A DNA stretch of 64,000 nt from Baia soyae (GTDB lineage: Bacteria > Bacillota > Bacilli > Thermoactinomycetales > Thermoactinomycetaceae), in NCBI RefSeq assembly GCF_004341445.1, contig NZ_SLXV01000006.1:1-64000 (forward strand), read 5' to 3'. The notes beneath the pieces are model-generated. The model ran no database searches. It had not been told where the DNA came from and saw only the letters and a list, made by a program, of their open reading frames with translations. Position 1 is the stretch's first letter. The number at the start of each line of letters is the position of its first letter. The translations under genes were made by a program, and so were the position numbers. Positions 57,247-64,000 of the stretch are shown piece by piece.

Positions 57247-58143
57247 CTAACGATCACGTGACATTAGGTAATCAGCTATCTCCATTAGTCTCCCCGGGTT
57301 GCAATCTGGAATATTCATGAGCGCTATCTTTGCTTGGGAGATACAGTGATGTAATTTCTTCTTCGATTCTTCCAGCCCTAATAATGACGGGTACGTCGAC
57401 TTGTGATTCGCTTCATCACTCCCCACACGTTTCCCAATCTTCTCTTGGTCACCGATTACATCTAAGATATCATCTTGAATCTGAAAGGCCAATCCAATTC
57501 CATAAGCAAATTGGCTCAAAAAGTGCATCGCCCCTGGGGATACCCCAGCCACACGAGCTCCCATGCGAACCGAATATGCAATCAAATCGCCAGTTTTCCG
57601 TTTATGAATAGACTGGAGATCTTCTAAAGCAATTTGTCGATCTTCAGCTAAGAGATCACTTACTTGTCCCCCAACCATTCCCCTTGCACCCGCTAAATCG
57701 GCTCCTTCTCGCACGATAGTCATCGCCGTATGCACAGGTAAATGAGCCTGAGTAGCTCCATCTGCCAACAAGCCAAACGCTTCCGTAAGCAAAGCATCTC
57801 CTGCTAGGATCGCCATCGCTTCACCATAAACCTTATGATTCGTTAATTTGCCACGACGATAATCATCATCATCCATGCTAGGCAGATCATCATGGATCAG
57901 TGAATAGGTGTGAATCATCTCCACTGCGCAGGCAAATGGAAGGATTCGCTCTGCCTCCACTCCAAACGCTTCTGCCGTCGCAAGTGCAAGGACGGGCCTG
58001 ATCCGTTTCCCCCCTGCTAATAGCGAATAGCGCATGGAATCTAACAACGGTTGCGGAATATCAGTAAGATGGCTTGTATATGTATCTAGCTCTTCATGCA
58101 CGAGCTGTGCTTTTTGCTGTATGTAATCACGAATGGTCGGCAC
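57247..58143 (-). CDS. ispA: Geranyl/farnesyl diphosphate synthase
   Basis: A 298-residue all-helical prenyltransferase. GGKRIRPVLALA near 43 binds IPP, DDLPSMDDDDYRRG near 84 is the first Asp-rich motif (DDx4D), and QIQDDILDVIG near 222 is the second. It makes C15 diphosphate for undecaprenol, quinones and heme A. GTG 58143 follows GGAGG. xseB ends 3 bp upstream. Confidence 0.94.
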   Translation of the reverse strand: MPTIRDYIQQKAQLVHEELDTYTSHLTDIPQPLLDSMRYSLLAGGKRIRPVLALATAEAFGVEAERILPFACAVEMIHTYSLIHDDLPSMDDDDYRRGKLTNHKVYGEAMAILAGDALLTEAFGLLADGATQAHLPVHTAMTIVREGADLAGARGMVGGQVSDLLAEDRQIALEDLQSIHKRKTGDLIAYSVRMGARVAGVSPGAMHFLSQFAYGIGLAFQIQDDILDVIGDQEKIGKRVGSDEANHKSTYPSLLGLEESKKKLHHCISQAKIALMNIPDCNPGRLMEIADYLMSRDR

Positions 58144-58146
58144 AGT

Positions 58147-58404
58147 CTATAGTTCCTCCTCATTTTGGAAAGGTTTCTTTTTCCACTCCCCGTTTTCTTG
58201 AACTAGCATCTCCACTTGTTGCTCCGCCCAATCTAACTTTCCTCGACAAAAAAAAGCTAATTGGTTTCCTTCAGCAAACAAACAAATCGCTTGATCAAGA
58301 GGCACTTCTCCTTGCTCCAATTGTTTCACAACCGCCTCTAAGCGCTCCATCGCCTCTTCAAATGAAGTGGGCTCAGAAGGTTGTACACTTTGATTATTAC
58401 TCAT
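58147..58404 (-). CDS. xseB: Exodeoxyribonuclease VII small subunit
   Basis: An 85-residue helical hairpin protein: SFEEAMERLEAVVKQLEQGEVPLDQAICLF is the conserved core. ATG 58404 follows GGAGG; the frame upstream overlaps xseA. Partner of XseA. Confidence 0.93.
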   Translation of the reverse strand: MSNNQSVQPSEPTSFEEAMERLEAVVKQLEQGEVPLDQAICLFAEGNQLAFFCRGKLDWAEQQVEMLVQENGEWKKKPFQNEEEL

Positions 58405-59761
58405 CGCCCTGTTCCTCCGTTCCAAATACTTGGCATTTTAAAATTCCGTCCTGCATGCGTACTTTTAATAAATCACCTAGTTTGACTTGAGAAGTAGACG
58501 CGATTAAATCTGGTTGATGAAAACGATACACTACCGAATAGCCTCGTTTCAATACTTTTAATGGGCTAAGGGCATCTAATTTTTCTAAACTACGTTCCAA
58601 ACGATTCCCTTCTCGATCCATCGTAGCATTCATCGCTCGAAGTTGATCCCGGCATAATCGAGATAATTGCTCTTGGTATGAGATAATAGATTGATGGGGA
58701 CGGAGCCTATATAGTCGTGAAGATAGCTGTTCTACCTTTAGAGCACTTTTCGCTGTCTTAGACTGTGCATAACTACGCAGATCACGTTCTAGATAGTCAA
58801 GCCTTTGCGAATACTGCTCCAGACGTTCCCCTGGTTTTTGAAAAATAGGACGTTCGAGTACAGAATGTAATTTACTCCGCTTTCCTTCGATCACCTTAAT
58901 AGAGGAGTGATAAAGCCTTGTATGGAGAGATTCAAACCGTTGCGCGATCTCTTGAAAATCAGGGACCACCATCTCTGCTGCTGCAGTCGGAGTAGCCGCT
59001 CGGAGGTCTGCTACATAATCGCTCAGCGTATTATCTGTCTCATGTCCCACAGCTGAGATAATCGGGATCAATGACTCGGCAATCGCACGAACCACTACTT
59101 CCTCGTTAAAAGCCCACAGTTCCTCTAACGAACCGCCACCTCGTCCTACGATTAATACATCGACATCAGCTAATCGATTCATCTCCAGAATCGCCTCTGA
59201 TATCTCCCGTACGGCATGCATCCCTTGGACCGCCACAGGAAGTAGCACGATTTGAGTAAGCGGATAACGCCGCTTCATCGTCGTAATAATATCCCGAACC
59301 ACCGCTCCTTGCGCCGAAGTGATAACCCCCACACGACGTGGATACGTTGGGATTTGTCTCTTAGGGCGTGTAAATAACCCTTCCAGCTCTAGGCGTTCTT
59401 TTAGCTGAAGATATTTGCTATATAAATCCCCTTGCCCGCTATTCTTCATCTCTAAGACTTTTAGCTGTACTTGTCCGTCTTTTTCGTACACATACAGCTC
59501 ACCACGAATGGTTACTTGATCTCCATTCTTCGGCTTAAAGAGTAGAAAGCGACTCGACCATTTAAACATGACAGCTTTCATCTTAGCAGATTGATCTTTA
59601 ATGGAGAAATACATGTGTCCACTGGAAGTGTGATGAATAAAGTTCGTAATCTCACCTTGAATCCAGACCGCTTTACTACGCTCGTCTCGGTCTACTAGTC
59701 CTGAGAGGTGAGAAACAAGCTCAGATACACTCCAGATTTCGCGTTCTTTGCGATGGGGCAT
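58397..59761 (-). CDS. xseA: Exodeoxyribonuclease VII large subunit
   Basis: A 454-residue protein. An N-terminal OB-fold (VWIQGEITNFIHHTSSGHMYF) is followed by the nuclease domain with PRRVGVITSAQGAVVRDI near 137, LIVGRGGGSLEELWAFNEE near 197 and ISAVGHETDNTLSDYVADLRAATPTAAAE near 232 (split blocks). A long coiled coil follows (about 270-400). It degrades single-stranded DNA to oligonucleotides. It is the first gene after the repeat-filled gap behind folD. Confidence 0.94.
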   Translation of the reverse strand: MPHRKEREIWSVSELVSHLSGLVDRDERSKAVWIQGEITNFIHHTSSGHMYFSIKDQSAKMKAVMFKWSSRFLLFKPKNGDQVTIRGELYVYEKDGQVQLKVLEMKNSGQGDLYSKYLQLKERLELEGLFTRPKRQIPTYPRRVGVITSAQGAVVRDIITTMKRRYPLTQIVLLPVAVQGMHAVREISEAILEMNRLADVDVLIVGRGGGSLEELWAFNEEVVVRAIAESLIPIISAVGHETDNTLSDYVADLRAATPTAAAEMVVPDFQEIAQRFESLHTRLYHSSIKVIEGKRSKLHSVLERPIFQKPGERLEQYSQRLDYLERDLRSYAQSKTAKSALKVEQLSSRLYRLRPHQSIISYQEQLSRLCRDQLRAMNATMDREGNRLERSLEKLDALSPLKVLKRGYSVVYRFHQPDLIASTSQVKLGDLLKVRMQDGILKCQVFGTEEQGDE

Positions 59762-59836
59762 GTTGGTTCCTCGCTATCTCTATATGTATGGGATGGGGCT
59801 TGAGTTAGGGCTTTTGATTGGGCTTTGACAGAACGA

Positions 59837-60026
59837 CCGGAGAAGCTTTGGGGGTTCAGTGCTCTTGAAGCCTTGCGCAGATGTAAAAAGACCGCTACGG
59901 CAATTAGCTACGGGCGCGAGCAAAACTCGCATTCGCTCAAACATGTTGCTCGCTTCCTCCCTTCGCCAACCGCCTCCGCTCTGTAAGTGGCGTTCAAAGG
60001 CACATTCACCACCAAAGCTTCTTCCG
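59837..60026. repeat. Palindromic repeat, copy 1 (about 190 bp)
   Basis: The ends are imperfect reverse complements over about 36 bases: CCGGAGAAGCTTTGGGGG at 59837 and CCACCAAAGCTTCTTCCG ending at 60026. The middle holds GAGCAAAACTCGCATTCGCT and CTCAAACATGTTGC. The surroundings (59762-60456, 695 bp) contain no credible gene. Confidence 0.75.
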
Positions 60027-60181
60027 ATCGATTTCGTCGATAGTCCGTTTGAGTGACGTGTGTAATGTATGCTTTTTGTACCAACCTAAATCCATAAATG
60101 ATTGCAACTTCTAACTACAGTCATCTAGTCATAAAACCCAATCACGCCGTCTGTTATTAATCAGATAATGGAGATGGAATA

Positions 60182-60376
60182 GGGGCAATGTGTCTGACCA
60201 CTGCGATGTTAGTGAGTCTACTTAGCGTAGTTCTTCGAAGCAAGGGCGTTTTGTGGCAATGTTTGAGCGTTCTTTGCGAGTTTTGCCACTTGCCCGAAGC
60301 TTCGATGGACGAAGCGGACTTGCTTTTCCACATCCGTGCAGGCTCACTATTTGAGCTGTGGTCAGACACATGCCCC
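60182..60376. repeat. Palindromic repeat, copy 2, inverted relative to copy 1 (195 bp)
   Basis: The ends are near-perfect reverse complements: GGGGCAATGTGTCTGACCAC (60182-60201) and GTGGTCAGACACATGCCCC (60358-60376). The reverse strand middle contains GGCAAAACTCGCAAAG and CGCTCAAACATTGCC, matching the middle of copy 1. So the two are diverged copies of one element in opposite orientation. Confidence 0.78.
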
Positions 60377-60456
60377 GGGACATCCTATCTAGATAAATCA
60401 ACAGAAGCACTCAATCAACAACTCATCTCAATCAGCGAATAAAGCTAGTCCTAAAC

Positions 60457-61317
60457 TTACTCCACACTATCCTCACTCGCACGTTTCGCCGCTTCAATCG
60501 TATTATGCATCAACATCGCAATCGTCATCGGCCCTACACCACCCGGCACAGGCGTAATAGCAGATGCCTTATCGAACACCTCATCAAACAACACGTCACC
60601 AACCAACTTACCTTCCTCATTCCGATTCATCGCCACATCAATCACAACCGCATCCTCTTTGATATGATCAGCTGTAATCAAGCCCACCCTTCCCACAGCA
60701 CTCACAATAATATCAGCCTGCCTAGTAAAGGTTGCTAAATCCGGCGTACGAGAATGACACATCGTAACCGTAGCATTGGCACGTTGCAGTAAAATCGAAA
60801 CCGGCTTCCCTACAATATTACTTCTTCCAATCACCACTACATGCTTTCCATCTATTGTAACATTAGAACGCTCTAAAAGTTGCATAATTCCAAATGGCGT
60901 ACACGGTAGATAACAATTCAATCCAGTCATCATTTTTCCTACATTAATCGGGGTAAATCCGTCTACATCTTTCTCGGGTGAAATCGCTTCGATTACTTTT
61001 AACTCGTCAATATGCTTCGGTAGAGGTAATTGTACCAGAATCCCATGAACCGCCTCATCTTGGTTCAATTCTTCAATTCTATCAAGAAGTTGCGTTTCCG
61101 TTATATCTTCGCCCATCCGAAGGACTTCTGACGCAATCCCAACCTCTGTGGCCGCACGAACTTTCCCACGGATATACGACTGGGAAGCTGGATTATTCCC
61201 AACAAATATCACCATCAAACCCGGACGAATTCCCTGTTGCTGTAACTGTGAGACTTCCTCTTTTAACTCTTGACGAATATCACTTGCGATTTGTTTTCCA
61301 TTGATTAATTGTGCCAT
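60457..61317 (-). CDS. folD: Bifunctional methylenetetrahydrofolate dehydrogenase/cyclohydrolase
   Basis: A 286-residue enzyme. VGNNPASQSYIRGKVRAATEVGI near 37 (split blocks) holds the Tyr and catalytic Lys, HGILVQLPLPKHI near 90, GFTPINVGKM near 119, VVIGRSNIVGKPVSILL near 161 binds NADP, and ITPVPGGVGPMTIAML near 257 ends the fold. It interconverts one-carbon folates. ATG 61317 follows GGGTGATG. A terminator separates it from nusB. Confidence 0.95.
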   Translation of the reverse strand: MAQLINGKQIASDIRQELKEEVSQLQQQGIRPGLMVIFVGNNPASQSYIRGKVRAATEVGIASEVLRMGEDITETQLLDRIEELNQDEAVHGILVQLPLPKHIDELKVIEAISPEKDVDGFTPINVGKMMTGLNCYLPCTPFGIMQLLERSNVTIDGKHVVVIGRSNIVGKPVSILLQRANATVTMCHSRTPDLATFTRQADIIVSAVGRVGLITADHIKEDAVVIDVAMNRNEEGKLVGDVLFDEVFDKASAITPVPGGVGPMTIAMLMHNTIEAAKRASEDSVE

Positions 61318-61426
61318 TTGTCATCACCCTTATAGACCGTAGTTTTTAGATATGTTATGGTTTCACATATTATCATCCAGTTTATTCGTTTCTACGAAAG
61401 CTGTAAAGGAAAATCCGAACAATATA

Positions 61427-61453
61427 AAAAGAGAGCGAAGCAATATTCGCTTC
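61427..61453 (-). terminator. Terminator after nusB
   Basis: AGCGAA (61434-61439)/TTCGCT (61446-61451) stem, with CTCTTTTTATATT after it on the minus strand. Confidence 0.6.
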
Positions 61454-61463
61454 TACTCCCCTA

Positions 61464-61883
61464 TTATTGTATTTCTTCCCGTAACTGATCTAGATCTTTC
61501 GCCAATTTACCTAAAATCCCATTGATAAAGCGGCTTGTTTCCATCCCACTAAATGCTTTGGAAAGCTCTACTGCTTCGTTTAGCACCGCACCAGATGGCG
61601 TTTCTGGTTGATAGAGTAACTCCAGCGTAGCCACACGTAGCACAGCTCGATCCACGGCAGAAAGACGGCTTAGCTTCCAGCCTTCTTTTACATACCGCTC
61701 TAAAATAGGATCAATCTTAGGATGATGCTCCTTCACGCCTTGGACCAGGAACCGATAAAAACCCAAATCTTCCCCTTGAACCTTCTTCTCCAATTCGCGA
61801 ATCATTTGGAGATCTGCTTCAGGATGCACATCTTGCTGATATAAAGATTGAATCGCTATTTCTCTTGATAATCTCCGACTCAT
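61464..61883 (-). CDS. nusB: Transcription antitermination factor NusB
   Basis: A 139-residue all-helical protein: SRRLSREIAIQSLYQQDVHPE opens it, LSAVDRAVLRVATLELLYQPETP near 78 and VLNEAVELSKAFSGMETSRFINGILGKLA near 105 (split blocks) are the family core. With NusE it binds boxA of rRNA leaders. ATG 61883 follows GGAGG. Confidence 0.94.
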   Translation of the reverse strand: MSRRLSREIAIQSLYQQDVHPEADLQMIRELEKKVQGEDLGFYRFLVQGVKEHHPKIDPILERYVKEGWKLSRLSAVDRAVLRVATLELLYQPETPSGAVLNEAVELSKAFSGMETSRFINGILGKLAKDLDQLREEIQ

Positions 61884-61897
61884 TTAAAATCCTCCAA

Positions 61898-61931
61898 AAA
61901 GAAACCCGAGCCACCTTCTTGGGCCCGGTTT
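61898..61931 (-). terminator. Terminator between asp23 and nusB
   Basis: AAACCGGGCC pairs with GGCTCGGGTTT (61931-61922/61912-61902), then CTTTTT on the minus strand. nusB starts just downstream, so this may attenuate rather than end transcription. Confidence 0.6.
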
Positions 61932-61955
61932 CGATGTAACTTCTTACCTACTATC

Positions 61956-62354
61956 TTACCTTACTCTTGGGTTAGATTCCCCGTCTTTTGTTTTTTCAGG
62001 TTGTGGAAATTTAATTCCTTCGACACGAACCACAATCTGATCTACTTGGATACCCGTCATCGTTTCCACAGCCGATTTGATACTTTCTTGTACTTGTTTT
62101 CCTACTTCCGGGATTGGCACCCCGTATTCAACAACAAGCGATACCTCAATCGTTGTGGTCTCATCCAAGTTTACCGTAATACCTTGACGCAGGCTTTTCC
62201 GACCAATCAGCTGATTAAAGTTCTCGACGACGCCGCCACTTAGACCAATAACTCCCTTGACCCCAGTCGCAGCTAGCCCAGAAATAACTTGCAACACTTC
62301 TGGTGCAATCTCTACTTTGCCTAGATTGCCATTTTGCGTTGGTAGATGTTCCAT
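61956..62354 (-). CDS. Asp23/Gls24-family protein (YqhY-like)
   Basis: A 132-residue protein. KVEIAPEVLQVISGLAATGVKGVIGLSGG is the Asp23 signature (split blocks), followed by IEVSLVVEYGVPIPEVGKQVQESIKSAVETMTG. In Bacillales YqhY sits between accC and nusB and is linked to control of acetyl-CoA carboxylase activity; this is family knowledge. It is 6 bp downstream of accC here, in the same order. ATG follows GAGGGA. Confidence 0.88.
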   Translation of the reverse strand: MEHLPTQNGNLGKVEIAPEVLQVISGLAATGVKGVIGLSGGVVENFNQLIGRKSLRQGITVNLDETTTIEVSLVVEYGVPIPEVGKQVQESIKSAVETMTGIQVDQIVVRVEGIKFPQPEKTKDGESNPRVR

Positions 62355-62360
62355 ATTAGC

Positions 62361-63716
62361 TTAGGTTCCCTCCTCGTATATATTAGTCGTTTCCAAAAAC
62401 TGAATATGAAAATCACCAGAGCGAAATTTTGGGTGCTGGATCATGAGTTGATGGAAAGGAATCGTAGTATGAACACCATCAATCGCAAATTCATGCAATG
62501 CACGATTCATGCGGTCGAGTGCTTCCTCGCGATCCTTTCCCCAGACAATTAACTTCGCTACCATTGAATCATAAAATGGAGGAATACGGTAGCCCTGATA
62601 ACAAGCGCTATCCACTCGAACTCCCATACCACCTGGAGCTAAGTACGTTTTAATCGTACCCGGCGATGGCATGAAGTTTTTATCAGGCCGCTCAGCATTG
62701 ATCCGGCATTCGATCGACCAGCCGTTGATAGCGATATCTTCTTGTTTCACTAAGAGTGGTTCTCCTGCGGCTACCCGAATTTGTTCTTTAACTAGGTCAA
62801 TCCCTGTAATCATCTCTGTAACAGGATGTTCAACCTGGATTCGAGTATTCATCTCCATAAAGTAGAAGTTTCGATCGCGATCAAGGAGAAGCTCGACCGT
62901 ACCTACTCCTTCATAATCAACAGAGCGCGCTGCAGCGATCGCAGCCTCACCCATTCGCTCACGCAATTCTGGATTAAGGGCTGGAGATGGGGCTTCTTCA
63001 ATCAGTTTTTGGTATCGACGTTGAATCGAGCAGTCCCGTTCACCTAAATGAATGACATTTCCATGGGAATCAGCTAAGACTTGAATTTCAATATGGCGAG
63101 GCTCTACTAGGAATTTCTCTAGATACACGCCTGGGTTACCAAAGTTGGCTTCGGCTTCCTTCTGCGCTAGCGTAACCGCATGGCGCAATTCTTCTGAACT
63201 ATGTACAATTCGCATTCCTTTTCCGCCACCACCAGCTGTTGCTTTTACGATGACGGGATAGCCGATGGAAGTAGCAATCTCTTCAGCCTCATTGAGATCT
63301 TCAATGACACCTTGCGTTCCCGGAACGACTGGAACTCCTGCTTCTTTCATCGTTTCACGAGCCGTTGTCTTATCCCCCATCTTCAGGATGGCTTCTGGCG
63401 ATGGACCGATAAAGGTAATGCCACATGCCGCACAAAGCTCAGCGAAATCGGCATTTTCCGATAAAAATCCATATCCAGGATGGATCGCATCTACTCCAAC
63501 TAGAGTTGCCACACTCAGCAAATTAGTCATGTTTAGATAACTTTCACGAGATAGAGCTGGACCGATGCAAAAAGCCTCATCTGCCAAACTCACATGTAAT
63601 GCCTCTCGATCCGCTTCGGAATAAACGGCTACAGTGGCAACTCCTAGCTCTCGACAAGCTCGGATGATTCTAACAGCAATTTCTCCACGATTTGCAATAA
63701 GTACTTTTTTAAACAT
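62361..63716 (-). CDS. accC: Acetyl-CoA carboxylase, biotin carboxylase subunit
   Basis: A 451-residue ATP-grasp enzyme. [21 protein letters not shown] at the start (split blocks), [12 protein letters not shown] near 80, [15 protein letters not shown] near 158 (glycine-rich ATP loop), [22 protein letters not shown] near 228 and [17 protein letters not shown] near 288 (metal Glu and catalytic Arg). It carboxylates biotin on AccB. ATG 63716 is 10 bases after AGGAGG; the ATG two codons upstream is 4 bases after it. Confidence 0.95.
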   Translation of the reverse strand: MFKKVLIANRGEIAVRIIRACRELGVATVAVYSEADREALHVSLADEAFCIGPALSRESYLNMTNLLSVATLVGVDAIHPGYGFLSENADFAELCAACGITFIGPSPEAILKMGDKTTARETMKEAGVPVVPGTQGVIEDLNEAEEIATSIGYPVIVKATAGGGGKGMRIVHSSEELRHAVTLAQKEAEANFGNPGVYLEKFLVEPRHIEIQVLADSHGNVIHLGERDCSIQRRYQKLIEEAPSPALNPELRERMGEAAIAAARSVDYEGVGTVELLLDRDRNFYFMEMNTRIQVEHPVTEMITGIDLVKEQIRVAAGEPLLVKQEDIAINGWSIECRINAERPDKNFMPSPGTIKTYLAPGGMGVRVDSACYQGYRIPPFYDSMVAKLIVWGKDREEALDRMNRALHEFAIDGVHTTIPFHQLMIQHPKFRSGDFHIQFLETTNIYEEGT

Positions 63717-63738
63717 GCACATTTTCCCTCCTGAACAA

Positions 63739-64000
63739 TCAGGACGTTTTTACCAAGAACAATGGTTGTCCATATTCTACTAACTGGCCATTTTCTACTA
63801 ACACTTTTACAATTGTGCCTTTTACATCCGCATCAATCTCATTCATCAGCTTCATCGCTTCCACGATACATACGATCGTTTCGTTTTGAACCAGATCTCC
63901 TTCTTTTGCATAGGGCTGAGAATCTGGGGAAGGTGCACGATAGAATGTCCCTACCATAGGAGAGACGATTTTATGTAAAGTAGCATCCTCCATATCAGGT
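63739..64000 (-). CDS. accB: Biotin carboxyl carrier protein, C-terminal part (cut by window end)
   Basis: At least 87 codons; the frame is open to the end of the window, so the N-terminus lies outside. [18 protein letters not shown] near the start and [13 protein letters not shown] with the biotinylated Lys are the lipoyl/biotinyl domain. An ATG at 63993 sits in the middle of the normal protein (about 160 residues) and is not the start. It is followed by accC after 22 bp. Confidence 0.93.
   Translation of the reverse strand, partial: PDMEDATLHKIVSPMVGTFYRAPSPDSQPYAKEGDLVQNETIVCIVEAMKLMNEIDADVKGTIVKVLVENGQLVEYGQPLFLVKTS

Noticed and set aside
60188-60442. An 84-codon ORF in the xseA-folD gap
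   Set aside because: It coincides with the palindromic repeat and reads as low-information sequence without a ribosome site.

Overview
The window comes from a low-GC, endospore-forming Firmicute of the order Bacillales. It carries spo0A, spoIVB and the cotJ spore-coat operon, and it keeps the accB-accC-asp23-nusB-folD-xseAB-ispA-dxs-tlyA-argR-recN-spoIVB-spo0A order known from Bacillus relatives. The mtn and thi operons sit behind classical Gram-positive riboswitches. A Thermoactinomycetaceae-type host is a guess; no rRNA or tRNA gene is present to test it.

Layout. Positions 1-8.2 kb hold a surface-glycan locus: three glycosyltransferases, a sugar-nucleotide module (nucleotidyltransferase plus two extended SDR enzymes), an unclassified glycan-type protein behind a 76-77 bp tandem repeat, and a methyltransferase-fold protein. 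From 8.3 to 22.8 kb come a membrane protein, a CAP-domain lipoprotein, a lysine-riboswitch-controlled permease, a class A PBP, an FMN reductase, hemEHY, an SDH-type protease, a HelD-like helicase and a GNAT protein. From 22.9 to 31 kb lies the nearly complete methionine salvage set (mtnD-B-X-W, mtnE, mtnU, mtnK-A) with two SAM-I riboswitches, each with a visible terminator/antiterminator switch. From 31 to 36.8 kb are single genes: sodC, a lipase-like hydrolase, a paralogue of the 6.5 kb protein, selO, a small secreted protein and an LD-carboxypeptidase.

The centrepiece is at 36.9-42 kb. The cotJA-cotJB-cotJC operon is cut inside cotJC. The first 77 codons lie at 37493-37723 and the remaining 112 codons plus stop at 41635-41973. 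Between them sits a 3911-bp element with its own large serine recombinase, two small ORFs, a membrane-anchored protein and a dead transposase. Joining at the shared TAAA gives an uninterrupted 189-codon CotJC reading frame. The joined element ends form an imperfect palindrome centred on the same TAAA. This is the architecture of developmentally excised elements such as skin in sigK, here in a coat gene.

From 42 to 47.8 kb is a TPP-riboswitch-controlled thiC-tenI-thiO-thiS-thiG-thiF operon. From 48.3 to 64 kb is the conserved housekeeping/sporulation block. There spoIVB reads through into spo0A, apparently because of one extra base in a 7-A run. A sigma-H-like promoter overlapped by a 0A box lies in front of spo0A. 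A 695-bp gap between xseA and folD carries two diverged, oppositely oriented copies of a roughly 190-bp palindromic repeat. The window ends inside accB.
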